DNA of 64,000 nt. It comes from Anaspis maculata (Eukaryota; Arthropoda; Insecta; Coleoptera; Scraptiidae). Numbering within the stretch: position 1 is the stretch's first letter; each line of letters starts with the position of its first letter. The stretch is taken from assembly GCA_949128115.1 (NCBI GenBank), contig OX421965.1, positions 54,554,012 through 54,618,011 on the forward strand, read 5' to 3'. The notes below the pieces were generated by a model that ran no database searches, had not been told where the DNA came from, and saw nothing but the letters and a program-made list of their open reading frames with translations. Both the position numbers and the translations under genes were made by a program. Positions 23,253-35,376 of this stretch are shown here, in pieces.

Positions 23253-25796
23253 GGACAGGGAGCTGGTGCCTCAAAACTTACGTCAGGTCAGGTCGATTTT
23301 TACATGATTTTAACCCCGTAGGTCTAATGTGCGTTGATAAGGTTGTTAAAAATTGCTTTGTCTTACATGTCAGACCGGGGGCTTATAGCCGAGGCATTTT
23401 AGATCGAATTTGACCAAACCTGGGAAAAAATAACGTTAGTCTGAAAATTGGTAGAACGCTTCCACTTCAACCCCTTAACCACATACCGGAAGACCTAAGA
23501 AATCCTATGTCCGCTTCATCGGTTTTTGGCGGCAAAAAGGTGTAAGTGACAATAATTTAAAAAATATCTATTAGAATACGCGATGAAGCTTCGATACGAG
23601 GCAAAAAGCGAAAAGGTATAAGTGACATAGTTTTAAAAACTATTCAATTAAACACGCGGTCAAGTCTCAATACAGCTGAAAATTGACGAAAATGGTCTTC
23701 TCGGTCAGTTCAACAACATATTGAAAGTCCTGAAAAATACTATGTCCATTTCATCGGTTTTTGGCAGCAAAAAGGTTCAAGTGACATTATTTTGGAAACT
23801 ATTTATTAAAACATGTGTTGAAGTTTCAGCACAGCTGAAAGTTGCTGAAAAATAGTACCCTTTGTTAGTTGAATAACATACTAAAAGTCCTGAGAAATCC
23901 CATGCCCGCTTCATGTTTTTTTGGCGGCAAAAATGTATAAGTGACATTATGTTGTGAACTATTTTTTTGAAATACGGGCTAAAGTTTCAGTACAGCTGAA
24001 AATTGCTAAAAATGGTCTCCTTTGTTACTTGACTGTACTAGTCCGAATAGACTATTTTCAGCAATTTTCATGTTGTTCACATCATCGAGGAAACCAGTTC
24101 CAGCAATTTCCAGATAAATTGGAACTTCAACGCCTATTTCAATAAATAATAGTTTCCAAAACAATGTCACTTATACCTTTTTTCCGCCAAAAAACAATGA
24201 AGCAAACAGGGATTTTCCTAGTATTTTCAGTGTGTTGTTCAACTGTCCAAGGAGATCATTCTCAGCAATTTTCAGCTGTACCTGTATACTGTACTTCAGC
24301 CCGTATTTTAATAAATTGTAACAAAAGAAAATTTTACTTATACCTTTCTGCCGCCAGAAACTAATGAAGCGGAGAGAAGATTTTTAAGGACTTTCAATAT
24401 GTTGCTCAACTAATCAAGAAGACCATTTTCGCAATTTTCAGCTGCATCGAAACTTGACCGCCTTTGATTGAACAGTTTCCAAAACAACGTCAACGACAAC
24501 GTTACACCTTTTGCCGACAAAAAACCATAAAGCGGACATAGGATTTCTTGGGACTTTCAGTATGCTGCTTAACTGACCGAAGAGACCTGATATTTTCACC
24601 TGTATCAAAACTTCAACTCGTATTTTATTAAATAGTAAAAAAAAAAATGTCACTTATACCTTTCTGCCGCCAAAAAACAATGGAACGGACATAGGACTTT
24701 TGAGGACTTCTACTATGTTGTTCAACTGACAAAGGAGACCAGTTTTAGCAATTTTCAGCTGTACTGAAACTCCAACTTGTATTTTAATAAATAGTTCCCA
24801 AAATAATGTTCTTTGAACCTTCTTGCCGCCAAAAACCAATGAAGCGGAAAAAGGGTTTCTTAGGACTTTCAATATGTTGTTCAACTGACCACGAAGATCA
24901 TTTTTTGAAGTTTTCAGCTGTATCGAAAATTCAACGCGTATTTTAATAAATAGTTCCTAAAATAATGTCACTACATCTTTTTGCCGCCAAAAACTGATGA
25001 AGCGGACATAGGATTTTTTTAGGACTTTCAGTATGTGGTTAATATGGGTTAAAGTGGAAGCGTTCCACCAATTTTCAACTTACGTTATTTTTTTCCAGAT
25101 GAAAAACCTAAAACGCCTGGGCTATTAAGGCTGGTATGAGCCGGTCAATTTTCGAAAAAATTGGCAAAAATTTACGTCATAAGGTACATGAATGAAACCA
25201 ACTGAATTTTGTGTGGGAACATCCTCTTGATCGAAAATCTGGTCGTAAGACACCATTTTTTGGGGCTTTCGGTCCATACGACAAGTTTGAAATTTTCAAG
25301 AAAGGACCAAAATTTATCAATTTTTTCACAGGCGTTTTGTTGATAACCCACCAAGTGTGATATATATTTGTAATCAGGATGAAAAAACGAAATCGATTTC
25401 CATGTTGAAATACAGGGTGTACGATTTGAGAAATAAATTTCGATGTTGCACCCTGTAAGCGATGTACCATTGAACATTTTTGTGGACAGATTCGAAACCT
25501 GCGGAAAAAATCATGTGAGAATCGTTTTTCATTCCTAAAGTTATGCCAGAAAAGAAGTCTCCGGAAGTAAATTTTGGCCTTTTTTGAAAATTTCAAACTT
25601 GTCTTATGGACCGAGAGCTCCCAAAAATTTTGTCTTATGACCCGGTTTTTGATCAAGGGGATGTTCCCACACAAAAGCCCGTTGGTTTCATTTATGTACC
25701 TTATGACATGAATTTTTGACTATTTTCGAGAACTGACAAGCCTATACCAGCCTAATGGCCTTATGACGTAGGTTTTGAGGCACCAGCTCCCTGTCC
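23253..25796. repeat. 2.5-kb element with two opposed tandem-repeat arrays
   Basis: The ends GGACAGGGAGCTGGTGCCTC and GAGGCACCAGCTCCCTGTCC are complementary. From about 23460 to 24050 there are roughly three and a half direct repeats of 165-185 bases, marked by GCGGCAAAAA, AAGTGACA and CAGCTGAAAATTG. From about 24050 to 25080 about six copies run in the opposite orientation (TGTCACTTATACCTTT, TGCCGCCAAAAA). The flanks of the array also pair (GGTAGAACGCTTCCAC with GTGGAAGCGTTCCACC). A further inverted element (25120-25760) lies at the right. No protein is visible. Confidence 0.7.
25120..25760. mobile_element. Inverted-repeat element within the 2.5-kb element
   Basis: The arms pair CTATTAAGGCTGGTAT with ATACCAGCCTAATGG, TTGTGTGGGAACATCC with GGATGTTCCCACACAA, and ACAAGTTTGAAATTTTCA with TGAAAATTTCAAACTTGT. 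Its centre is a 47-base palindrome (25411-25457) starting TACAGGGTG and ending CACCCTGTA. The antisense frames of up to 165 codons here are by-products of the arms. Confidence 0.6.
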
Positions 25797-28621
25797 AGTA
25801 GGTACCAACTGTATATTATAGCATAGGTAGTAGGTACCTAATAGGTAAATTTACGAATCAAACTATAAACATAATAGAGTAGGATGGGTTAAAAAAACGC
25901 GGTGGATAAGAGTGCGCATCGGCTATATTTGAATCTGCAATAAATTCAGAGCGAAGACATCTAGCAGAGGCTAGTTAAAATGAGTGATCAAAGTAATTTT
26001 CAGTCAAAATAGTGTTACTTGTGAGTCCTTGTGAGCTGCAACCATTGAAAAAACGGCAGTTACTACATCAACAATGTTTGAGCTACCACGTTATGATGGA
26101 CTCGATCAGCTGTTTCTCGTAAAGTGGAAGACTCTGTGACTCCAAAAATTTTATGTCGACTGGAGCAAAAGTTTGCATTGCAAGTTGAAGGAAAAGAGAA
26201 AAGTACGCTGTTATAACTTTTGATGTATTCCGTATAAGAGTAGAAGCCTTGGGAAAAAATGTCCGGTCTAAAAATAGTTAATGCCAGTTAATTACAGCCG
26301 TCACAATTGGATAGATTAATGTCGAAGATAATGAATTTGATTTGATAATTTGATAGTATCATAATAAATAACTTCAAGGGCCTTGCAGGAAGCATCGTAT
26401 GATGAAAAGTCCTACGACAAAATATGGCTACAATTTTTTTCACATGTCTTTGTGTCTGCGGGGTTGATAACACAGTGATTTCAATGGCTTCGATCTAGGT
26501 AGCCGAAGGGTTTTGAGAAAATTTCTCAACCTGGCATTCGATCGACACATGGAGTATGACAAACCCCATCGCCCAAATGACAAAATCGAAAATAGACATT
26601 TCTCATTAAACGAACCAGCGTCCCAGTTGATAGCTTAACAATATATTAATTCATATACTAGTGCCGGCAAATCAAAAATGTATTATCAGAAAAGCAGTAT
26701 TGGTGGGGATGGTAGACATAACTATACGGCATTCAATGATATGAAAAATCCCTTTTGCTCGAGTGTTCTACAAGGCCTATCAAACGTTAGTAGAAGGAGA
26801 AGCATAAAAACTTCCTCTTGGAGAGGAGGCCGTAGGGGGCCCTGTCAAGTTGATGGTCCAAGCTACTATCAAACCATATAGTAGAGGAAAATATGAAGCA
26901 AAATGTGCTTATTTGAGAAGTTCGTGTGCACGGAAAGGTAAAAAGCTGGGGTGCATTTTTTATGGTGTAGTATGGCTTGAGGATGAAGAATCCACTTGTC
27001 GTCAAAAAATCGTCCAGTGTGGGGGCGGTATGGGGGCGGTTTTGTGAAAAAACAGTTTTTTAAAAAAATGTTCTACAGTTTGTCAGCTTTTGGCTGATAT
27101 TAGCTAGGAACAAATCCGTCAACTGTAAGTTGTCGTAAATAATTTATGAATAAAAAGGTGATCATTTACTTTGCCATTAGGATACACGTAAAACTTGACT
27201 GCCTCGTGCGCAAAGAACGTTGAATATCTCAGTAACGTGTTGAATGACATTTTTCATTCCACTCCCACTCGATTATCTCCGTAACCACTAGTTCAATCAA
27301 AAAAGTTCCTTCTGTAAACCATGTTACCTATTCCATTGCGATTCTTGCGGTTTTTTCAGATTTGATTTATCTTGAATAGTAACTGAGCTAGGGACGGAAT
27401 TGTAATGTACTGCATGCAGCGAACAACTGCAGCGCTGAGGCCCTCGCGTACCCCTGCCACCCGCGCATCCCCGCGAAGGCCATGGTGTATTGAGGCGGGA
27501 AATCTGCAGACTTATTATTGTGGCTGATGATCGAAACATTGTAAAAGTGTAGTCGGTAAATTTGCAATATAAATAAATATATACCCCTTGAATTACGACG
27601 TACGTCTTCACATATTATAATGGTCCAGTCAAAATAGGTTTTAACCGGAAATAAATTCGGAAGTTGACGAAATTTGGTGGATCGATGCAGAATTGAACGT
27701 GGAATAACATACTGAAATTCCCAAAAAGCTTGTTTTTTTTAGGACCAATAAAAAAGGGCCATCCTTGAAAATTTTCTTTTTTTCTGAATGGATTGTGAAC
27801 TATTATCTCTTCAGAACACAGCACCAGCACCAGCAAAGCAAATGTAGCCCGTTAAATTCCCAAGAGATCGTACAAAACTCATCACTTTTTGGTCAATAGC
27901 CTCTGTGATATCGCGTCTACAAAAACGCAGTGAAAATTACTCAAAATATATTTCCGGATTTTATGTAAAAATATGCATGGTGTCAATTCAGGGGCTGTAA
28001 CGTGGACAGCGAATGTGCGAATTTCAATGTGTTTTACATGCGGGAAAAGCTAATTCAACATTCGGTATCACACTTTTGTCTAGAAGTCAAGAAGTCGCCA
28101 ACTTCAAAATGGTACTTTTCCTCGACCTGTGGAATCGATACTTGCTGTCTCGAAGAATCCCCAAAAATCGATTTTTTTCATACCATACTATTTGCCTCAT
28201 TTTTCACTTAGGTAGAGCAAAACCATCCAGGGAAAATATGAAGAATTGAATACAGAAAAAATAACATGTTTCGGAATATTTATCCTATAGTGATGGTTTC
28301 TGAGTTGTATGGGTTGAAAGACTAAAACGACCTATTCAGAAAAAAAGGTAGTCCGGACACTAACTGCTGAATATTGTACTTGCATTTGATGATTGTTTTT
28401 AAATTCTTCAGATGTCAATATAACATTTGTGATGCTGTCGTGGAAGAACGGACAAAAGAGCTTGATGGAAATGTATGGAATAATAGAGCTAATAATAATG
28501 GTACAAGGTGGGTGATAAATAATGAAAGCAGGATGGTTGACTAGATAGAGAAAAGGTTATTTGAATCAAAGGCGTTGTAAAAATGTTTAAAAGGGAAATC
28601 TATACAATCATTTAGGCAATT

Positions 28622-29190
28622 TTGGAAAGAATTATTAATCATATTCATCTAATCATCAAAATCATCTCAGAAAATCATAACTTCGTCCTTGGAACTAATT
28701 TTGAAATTTTACATGTTTGTAAAAAAGGACGGCTTTTAGATAGTATAGAGGTTCTTGAAATTTGTAAAGCAACTAATAATTCTGTCCGAAATTGCCTAAA
28801 AGATTGTATAGATTTCTTTTTTAAACATTTTTACAACGCCTTTGATTTAAATAAGCTTTTTTCTTTCCATTCAACCATCCTTTCATTAATTCATCACCCA
28901 CCTTGTACCATTTTTATTAGCTCTATTATTATTTCATGCATTTCCATCAAGTTCTTTTTTCCGTCCTTCCATGACAACATCACAAATGTTATACTGACAT
29001 CTGAAGAATTTAAAAACAATTCACTTATCATTCACACAAACTTTATCTTCACCATTTATACAATGTCGGTGATTCGGTGTGTTATCGTTCACCTTTTATG
29101 TACCTACCCACTTGTTTTATGTATTTTATTTTAGACTCCACACTTTGATGAAGAAGGGCCAGAGACCTGCGAAACCGGTCAGAAATAAAA
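28622..29190 (+). pseudogene. Penelope-like retroelement, C-terminal part and 3' end
   Basis: The frame from 28622 reads NHIHLIIKIISENHNFVLG, then FEILHVCKKGRLLDSIEVLE and ICKATNN. From memory this resembles the tail of the GIY-YIG endonuclease region in Penelope-like elements (an NH-N-F, IL-H, KGRLL--IE-LEI pattern). The sequence later has GATGAAGAAGGGCCAGAGAC followed by GAAACCGGTC, a form I associate with Penelope-like 3' ends. The reverse transcriptase is absent. About 230 bases of the coding part are repeated inverted in the left arm (28390-28620). Confidence 0.5.
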
Positions 29191-29719
29191 ACAATCAATT
29201 TGAAGGAAGACTGCGTGTAGATCATTCTATTTATGAAAAAAATCGATTTTTGCGGGTTCTTCGGGACATCAAGTATCGATTTCAAAGGTCGAGAAAAAGT
29301 ACCATTTTGAAGTTGGTGACTTCTAAACAAAAGTGTGATACCGAATGTAGAAAAAACACATTGAAATTCGCACATTCGCTGTCCACGTTACAGCCCCTGA
29401 ATTGACACCATGCATATTTTTACAGAAAATCCGGAAATATATTTTGAGTAATTTTCACTGCGTTTTTGTAGACGCGATATCACAGAGGCTATTGACCAAA
29501 AAGTGATGAGTTTTGTACGATCTCTTGGGAATTTAACGGGCTACATTTGCTTTGCTGGTGCTGGTGCTGTGTTCTGAAGAGATAATAGTTCACAAGCCAT
29601 TCAGAAAAAAAGAAAATTTTTAAGGATGGCCCTTTTTTATTGGTCCTAAAAAAAACAAGCTTTTTGGGAATTTCAGTATTTATTTCCGGTTAAAACCTAT
29701 TTTGACTGGACTATTATAA

Positions 29720-29752
29720 TATACGTACGTCGTACGTACGTACGTACGTCGT
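29720..29752. repeat. ACGT microsatellite
   Basis: Several units of ACGT (ATACGTACGTCGTACGTACG and onward) lie in the right arm of the 3.6-kb palindrome. The matching left-arm site (27595-27605) has only ACGACGTACGTC, so the tract has changed length in one arm. Confidence 0.7.
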
Positions 29753-31016
29753 AATTCAAGAGGTATATATTTATTTATATTGCAAATTTACCGACTACAC
29801 TTTTACAATGTTTCGATCATCAGCCACAATAATAAGTCTGCAGATTTCCCGCCTCAATACACCATGGCCTTCGCGGGGATGCGCGGGTGGCAGGGGTACG
29901 CGAGGGCCTCAGCGCTGCAGTTGTTCGCTGCATGCAGTACATTACAATTCCGTCCCTAGCTCAGTTACTATTCAAGATAAATCAAATCTGAAAAAACCGC
30001 AAGAATCGCAATGGAATAGGTAACATGGTTTACAGAAGGAACTTTTTTGATTGAACTAGTGGTTACGGAGATAATCGAGTGGGAGTGGAATGAAAAATGT
30101 CATTCAACACGTTACTGAGATATTCAACGTTCTTTGCGCACGAGGCAGTCAAGTTTTACGTGTATCCTAATGGCAAAGTAAATGATCACCTTTTTATTCA
30201 TAAATTATTTACGACAACTTACAGTTGACGGATTTGTTCCTAGCTAATATCAGCCAAAAGCTGACAAACTGTAGAACATTTTTTTAAAAAACTGTTTTTT
30301 CACAAAACCGCCCCCATACCGCCCCCACACTGGACGATTTTTTGACGACAAGTGGATTCTTAATCCCCAAGCCATACTACACCATAAAAAATGCACCCCA
30401 GCTTTTTACCTTTCCGTGCACACGAAAGTCACAATAGAGTCTCATTTTTCCTCTACTAATACTTCAATTTCGTTGTACCACTATCAAATGGGGATATGTA
30501 CTGTGATTTCATTGTGAATCTTGATAGAATTGCTAGGTACTTATTTCTGAAACACCCGGTATCAAACAAATAAGAAGTGATTCTCTAACCTCTTCCCTTT
30601 ATTTTCATAATTCCCAAAGAAACTATTCTTTTAAGCATGAAGGATGAAACGGACGTGGCGACCAATGCCATGTGGTACAACGGAATTGAAGTATGGTTTG
30701 GTAGGACCATTTAGTCGACAGACCCCCTGCGCCCCCTTCCCCACTAAGAGAAAGTTTTCATGCTTCTAATATCGTGATAAGCCTTGTAGGAGACTCTTGC
30801 AAAAGAAATGTTTTGCATCATTAACAGCCAGTTCCACCAAAGTTTTAAAAGCGAATTGCCACAGTCAATAGCATAGCCAGTTGCTTATAGTTACGATGGA
30901 AGTGATTGAGGTAATTAGTTAATAAAAGCACAGAAGCAAAAATTTCGTGGAACTGTAGGTAAATGCCGTATAGTTACGCTTTTTGAGGTGTACCGACACC
31001 ACTATACAGGGTGTTT

Positions 31017-31601
31017 CGGTGAACTTACATAATACTTTGGGAGGTGATTCCTCCCAAGAAAATAAGTCGAAAAGTAGGAATAAAATGTTTTCCTTAAGTG
31101 CTCCCTGAGGGAGTTACAGCGCCTCAAAGGTACAAAATGCAACAAAGTTTTCAATTATTTGCTCAAAAACTGTCAAAGATGAGAGCTTCAAATTCAATGT
31201 TTTCGATAGATTAGTTCAATCCAAAACTTTTATTCCTCTTGCATTTTTTCCGTAGGATGCATCGTTCTGAAGTAAAAGTGAAAAAACACGGACGTGTCAT
31301 GAATAATCTTCAACATAATCCCAATCCTCTCTAATTTTGCTGCCACTGCACTGGTTAGATTTGTTTAGAACTTTGCATGTACATTTGCACTGTTGAGAAA
31401 CTTTTCTGTACCAAATTTGAAGTTCACACCTTCGAGGGTTTTTCAGCAAATAATTAAAAACTTTGTTCAACTTCATACCTTTGAGGGGCTGTAACTCCCT
31501 TAGGAAGCATGTCAGGGTAAAATGTTACTCTCACTTTTCGACTTATTTTATTGAGAGGAATCACCTCCAGAAGTATTATGCAAGGTCACTGGAACACCCT
31601 G
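31017..31601. mobile_element. 585-base TA-flanked element with CAGGGTGTTTC ends
   Basis: The left end CAGGGTGTTTCGGTGAACTT pairs with the right end AGGTCACTGGAACACCCTG. TA lies on both sides. The arms pair over about 180 bases, including GGAGGTGATTCCTC and GGGAGTTACAGC. Another mariner-type non-autonomous element. Confidence 0.7.
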
Positions 31602-31700
31602 TATTGTTACACCCGGCGTGTCAGATCAGAACTCGTGGCAAATATTTCACTCATCGGATGCTGGAGGAATTTTTATCGTATATAATACCACAAGAGCTAT

Positions 31701-31910
31701 GAGTTTTATCGATAAAATTTTCGAACTATCTCGAAAGCTTTGTTTTCAAGAAATTCACCGAGTGTGAAATGGTCACTTTATTATCTGAAAAAAACCCGAC
31801 AGCGTAGCTGGAGGGTTTTTGTCTTTGATAATAAAGTGACCATTTCCACGAGTTGAATTGCTTCATGAAAATAAAGCTTGAGAAACAGTTCGAAAATATT
31901 GATAAAACTC
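31701..31910. mobile_element. Hairpin element with a conserved loop, copy A
   Basis: The whole 210 bases fold: GAGTTTTATCGATAAAA at the left pairs with TATTGATAAAACTC at the right, and GGTCACTTTATTATC pairs with GATAATAAAGTGACC. The loop is AAAAAACCCGACAGCGTAGC then TGGAGGGTTTTTGTC. The same loop pattern recurs in the hairpin at 32758-32913. Confidence 0.65.
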
Positions 31911-32757
31911 GTATTAGCTCGAGTGGTATTTGCGAAGAATATTCCACAAAACGTGAAAATCAAAATATAAAAACGTTTTGATTCCAAATCCACCCCATAT
32001 CAAAAAATGGAATTGTTTTTTGGCGTTGTGACACTGTCATGCGGTCATGCTAATTAAATCAAGTTGCTTTGGAAATCAAGTGCACTTACAATCTGACAAA
32101 CAGCTAATATTTCAATTATTATTGTGCTTCTCAACGTAAAAACGTCTTCCAAAGCTTTGCCGTTCAAAAAACGAAACCACATTGGCCGCAAAATATAACC
32201 ATAACCTTACAGAAGTGATGAACTGGTCCTCTTTGTGGCTAGATCTGCGATTTTGTGCCCCGCGCGGATTGCGGATGTCATTCATTGTCAATGTGACAAC
32301 TGCAGGCTGTGCAGGAGGGTGGCCTGGCCTGCCTCACCTACGGCGACGTACGGTGCCGTTGTGGCAAAAATAATAATAATGCGGCAATTATAACAAACAG
32401 AAATTACATAATGTTCCATGGATAATCATTGCAGATCAAAATTATTGTTACTTATTTGAATTAGGAACTGCCTAAATGTGATATTTCACAATTATAGTAA
32501 ACTACATCTCACCTCTAGTTGGACACAAGGGATGAGTATATATACCGATTGCAATGCTACCACTTTTGGAAGCGGTGTCACTGTGTGTAGGTGACGCTTG
32601 AAAGGCTTATAGCAGGCACGATTTTGAGGAACTTTTTAAATGAAGTATTATGCTTATTTATAAAAAGGAAGGCACAGTTTTATCAGTATAAAACTGTACG
32701 AAGGTCGTGTTTTATCAATAGTAATATAACAAGTGCTTGGTGTTTTTTCAGTTAAAT

Positions 32758-32913
32758 CGTTTTAACCTGAAAACAACTGTCAATCACGAGGAAAAAGTAG
32801 ACCCGATATTATCTGACTAAAATCCCGAGACGTAGTCGAGGGATTTTGTCCAAGATAATATCGGGTCTACTTTTCGAGTGATTGGTAGTTGTTTGAGGAA
32901 TTTAAAACATTTA
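32758..32913. mobile_element. Hairpin element with a conserved loop, copy B
   Basis: AAGTAGACCCGATATTATC pairs with GATAATATCGGGTCTACTT, and AACTGTCAATCAC pairs with GTGATTGGTAGTT. The loop (AAAATCCCGAGACGTAGTCG then AGGGATTTTGTC) matches copy A at 31701-31910 in arrangement, although the outer stems are unrelated. Confidence 0.65.
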
Positions 32914-35376
32914 ACTCGAATAAAACACAAAGCCCGAGTTAAATTTTGCAGATTATCGCCCAAATAGACTACCAGTATAAATGGTAGTTCCAATGTATCA
33001 TTGTATAGTAGAACTGTCAATTTCAAAGCATGCCTTGTTGGAAAAAAATCAAATTCAAGAGAAGGGTAAAAATGTTTATTTTTTCTTCTTTCTAATAACT
33101 GAATATACTTGTGAAGCTCACTACTAAATCAAGCTAATTCTGCTTGGCTAAATAATAACTATCTTGCCATGAGTTGTAGTTCACAACAGAGTAGTTTCAC
33201 ATGGACGGTAGACTGGTAGAGCTAAAAACTAAATGTCACTAACAGCTGTTGACAGCGCATGAAAGGAGAGTGCACAGTCGCGGATCAAGGAAGGGGCCTC
33301 GTTGCTGGAAACAATACTGAAACGAAGTCTAATAGGTTGTAAAATTGTATTTTAGTAAGTGGAAGACCCTTTAAACGCACCAGTACTAAAATTTCAGTCC
33401 AAACAAGTATAAATACAGTCGTTTCAATTACATATTATTCGTGGGCCCAAAAATATTTCAATCCGGTGCTATTACCTAGTGTGCATTAATCACCTCCTAG
33501 TGTGCATTAATCGATAGCTTAAACCGAGTCACGTGGGTCTCATTCGGTTGTTCTGATTGGTTGAATTGGGTATGTGGGCGATAATCAGTATAAAACTGAT
33601 TTCATTGGTTCAACTCGAAGGTTTCATACGTATTGATTGGTCAGAAGTATGTTGTGTGGAATAGTCGACAAAAATACACAAGTGCAAAAAGACATCACGG
33701 GCGTGGCTTTTTATAGCAATTTTCTTATTATGAATCGCTTGGTATCAAATGGAAAGTTTGTAAAGAAATGGCTGATCAAACTATCTCAAAAGTCATAAAG
33801 TTTATGAAGGAATTCTTAAAAACTGAGCTCTACGAAGTTCTGGACCATTTTATAGAAATGTCGAAGAGCGTAGAAATCTCGTAGGTTGAAGCAACATGTA
33901 AAGTGTATGTAGAATGAAACAATAGCTCAAGATTGAAGACAGCAGAATATCCAGACAGTGATATAGTTTAAAGTATTGCCTTATCTGTCATCTGTCATAT
34001 AATGAAAAATGTCAAAGTTCAAAATTTTACCATCAAGGTATTCAGAATCTATCCGATGGATTGGGACCAAATTTGGCAGGAAGCAACATAACAAAAAAGT
34101 CAAATTAAGTCTGCAGTTGCAATCTTCCACCATCTTCCAGTCGAGCGGTATATGAAGTTTCAAAATTACTCCTGGCCGTTGCCACCCGAGAGGGCCTATC
34201 GCCCGTATTTTGACCAGAACGACTTGCCTTTGATGCAGGACTCCTTTAAAAAATTCATTCCTGCTCGGTGATCGATTTTTTTCAAAAAAGTCAAACTGAT
34301 ATCGAAAGTATATCCGATTAGGCGTCGTGTAGAGCCATTTTCAAAATCGGCACGGTCCCGGTTTTTTGACGGTAATTCTTTCAAAATGAAATTGATACAT
34401 TCCGTGAATTTGAAAAAACTGCAATGCCAACTTTGACATGCGGTGAGCCCCACGAAATATTCATTTTAGGTAGGTACAGACATGCTTGTAATGAATTCTT
34501 TTTTTTCAATTTCCCGGGAATTTCCCTGTGAAAAATATAAAACAGGCCTGGGTTATCAAAACCGGACTTGAATGATGGAGCTTGAAGTGAAACCGTAATT
34601 GACGATCTTCATAATAAGATGATTTGGAGAAAGATTTGAGGTTTTCCCGGAAAATTCCAATTCTCAAAATTTTCAGTTTCCTGCAAATTATTTCCAATCT
34701 TTCTGTGGTGCCAGTTTCAGATCGTCTAGCTTTATCCATATGTTTACTAATGAGTCTGACGGCCTCACTCGCTTTTTTTCTACATAATTTGGTTCCATGG
34801 ACCTTTGGTTCCTATAATGAAAAACTGGAAATTTTCAACTTTTCAGCTTGTGAACAATTTGATTAATTGGTAATAGAGGGTAATTGGTTCTTGAACATTT
34901 CCATGCAATTTCTCTTGAAATTCTTCAAGTTTTCCGAAAGTTTTCCGCTTTAAAATCCACCGGCCCAGCATATCGAGACCCAGACTCAAATGATGGAGCG
35001 GAGCTCTAAATGAATCCCTTATTGGAAAAAAATATCTTAATTCTTCAATCTTTTTCTCTAACTTCCCTCCCGAAGGGACATCATTTCATAATAAAATTTC
35101 CATCCGTTTTCTTGCTACCCGCAGGGTATTCTTTAAAGGGTAGCCACCCTACCAAAGGCGATACGATAGCAGAATTCAAATTATGTTATGTCCCACTTGA
35201 AAAGAAAAACGACCTTTGAATTTGGGCAGTGAGATGCAGAGAGGTTTGAAAATGCACACCCTGTATTGTATCACGTTGGAGTCAACTGCCACCTCCTCCC
35301 GTCCCAAAAAGGAGATTTCAAGGCATTCCCTCCTTCAAAGTTAGTGCTTACAGCTCTACTTTATTTTACGTCTTAC

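Larger units (their letters stand above)
26881..30456. repeat. 3.6-kb near-perfect palindrome
   Basis: The left arm (26881 to about 28622) and right arm (about 28787 to 30456) are inverted copies, with a spacer near 28622-28787. Matches include CTGCAGCGCTGAGGCCCTCG (left, about 27427) against its complement (about 29905), GTAGAGGAAAA at the left end against TTTTTCCTCTAC at the right, and the innermost GTAAAAATGTTTAAAAG. The arms diverge at 28180-28390 and 29005-29240, where only the right arm carries a Penelope-like 3' end. No transposase is recognisable. Confidence 0.8.
10997..35376 (-). other. 24.4-kb intron of the RhoGAP gene, packed with inverted-repeat elements
   Basis: The donor is GTAAGA at 35376 and the acceptor ends TTTCAG at 10997. 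Within it are a solo LTR, a SINE, at least ten inverted-repeat elements and two multi-kilobase palindromes, all listed separately. Stretches where I recognise nothing are 11000-12270, 12810-13180, 15600-16330, 17850-18075, 22300-23250, 25800-26880, 30460-31010 and 32915-35270. A small direct repeat of CCTAGTGTGCATTAATC occurs twice at 33475-33512. Confidence 0.75.

Noticed and set aside
23460..25080. CRISPR-like array
   Set aside because: The repeats are 165-185 bases, imperfect, without unique spacers, occur in opposed orientation and lie in a eukaryotic intron.
25177..25674. 165-codon minus-strand frame
   Set aside because: It runs across both arms of an inverted-repeat element and contains the repeat sequence twice; not a plausible protein.
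27324..27611. 95-codon minus-strand frame and its 71-codon mirror at 29808-30023
   Set aside because: The same peptide in both arms of the 3.6-kb palindrome, with no domain; explained by the repeat.
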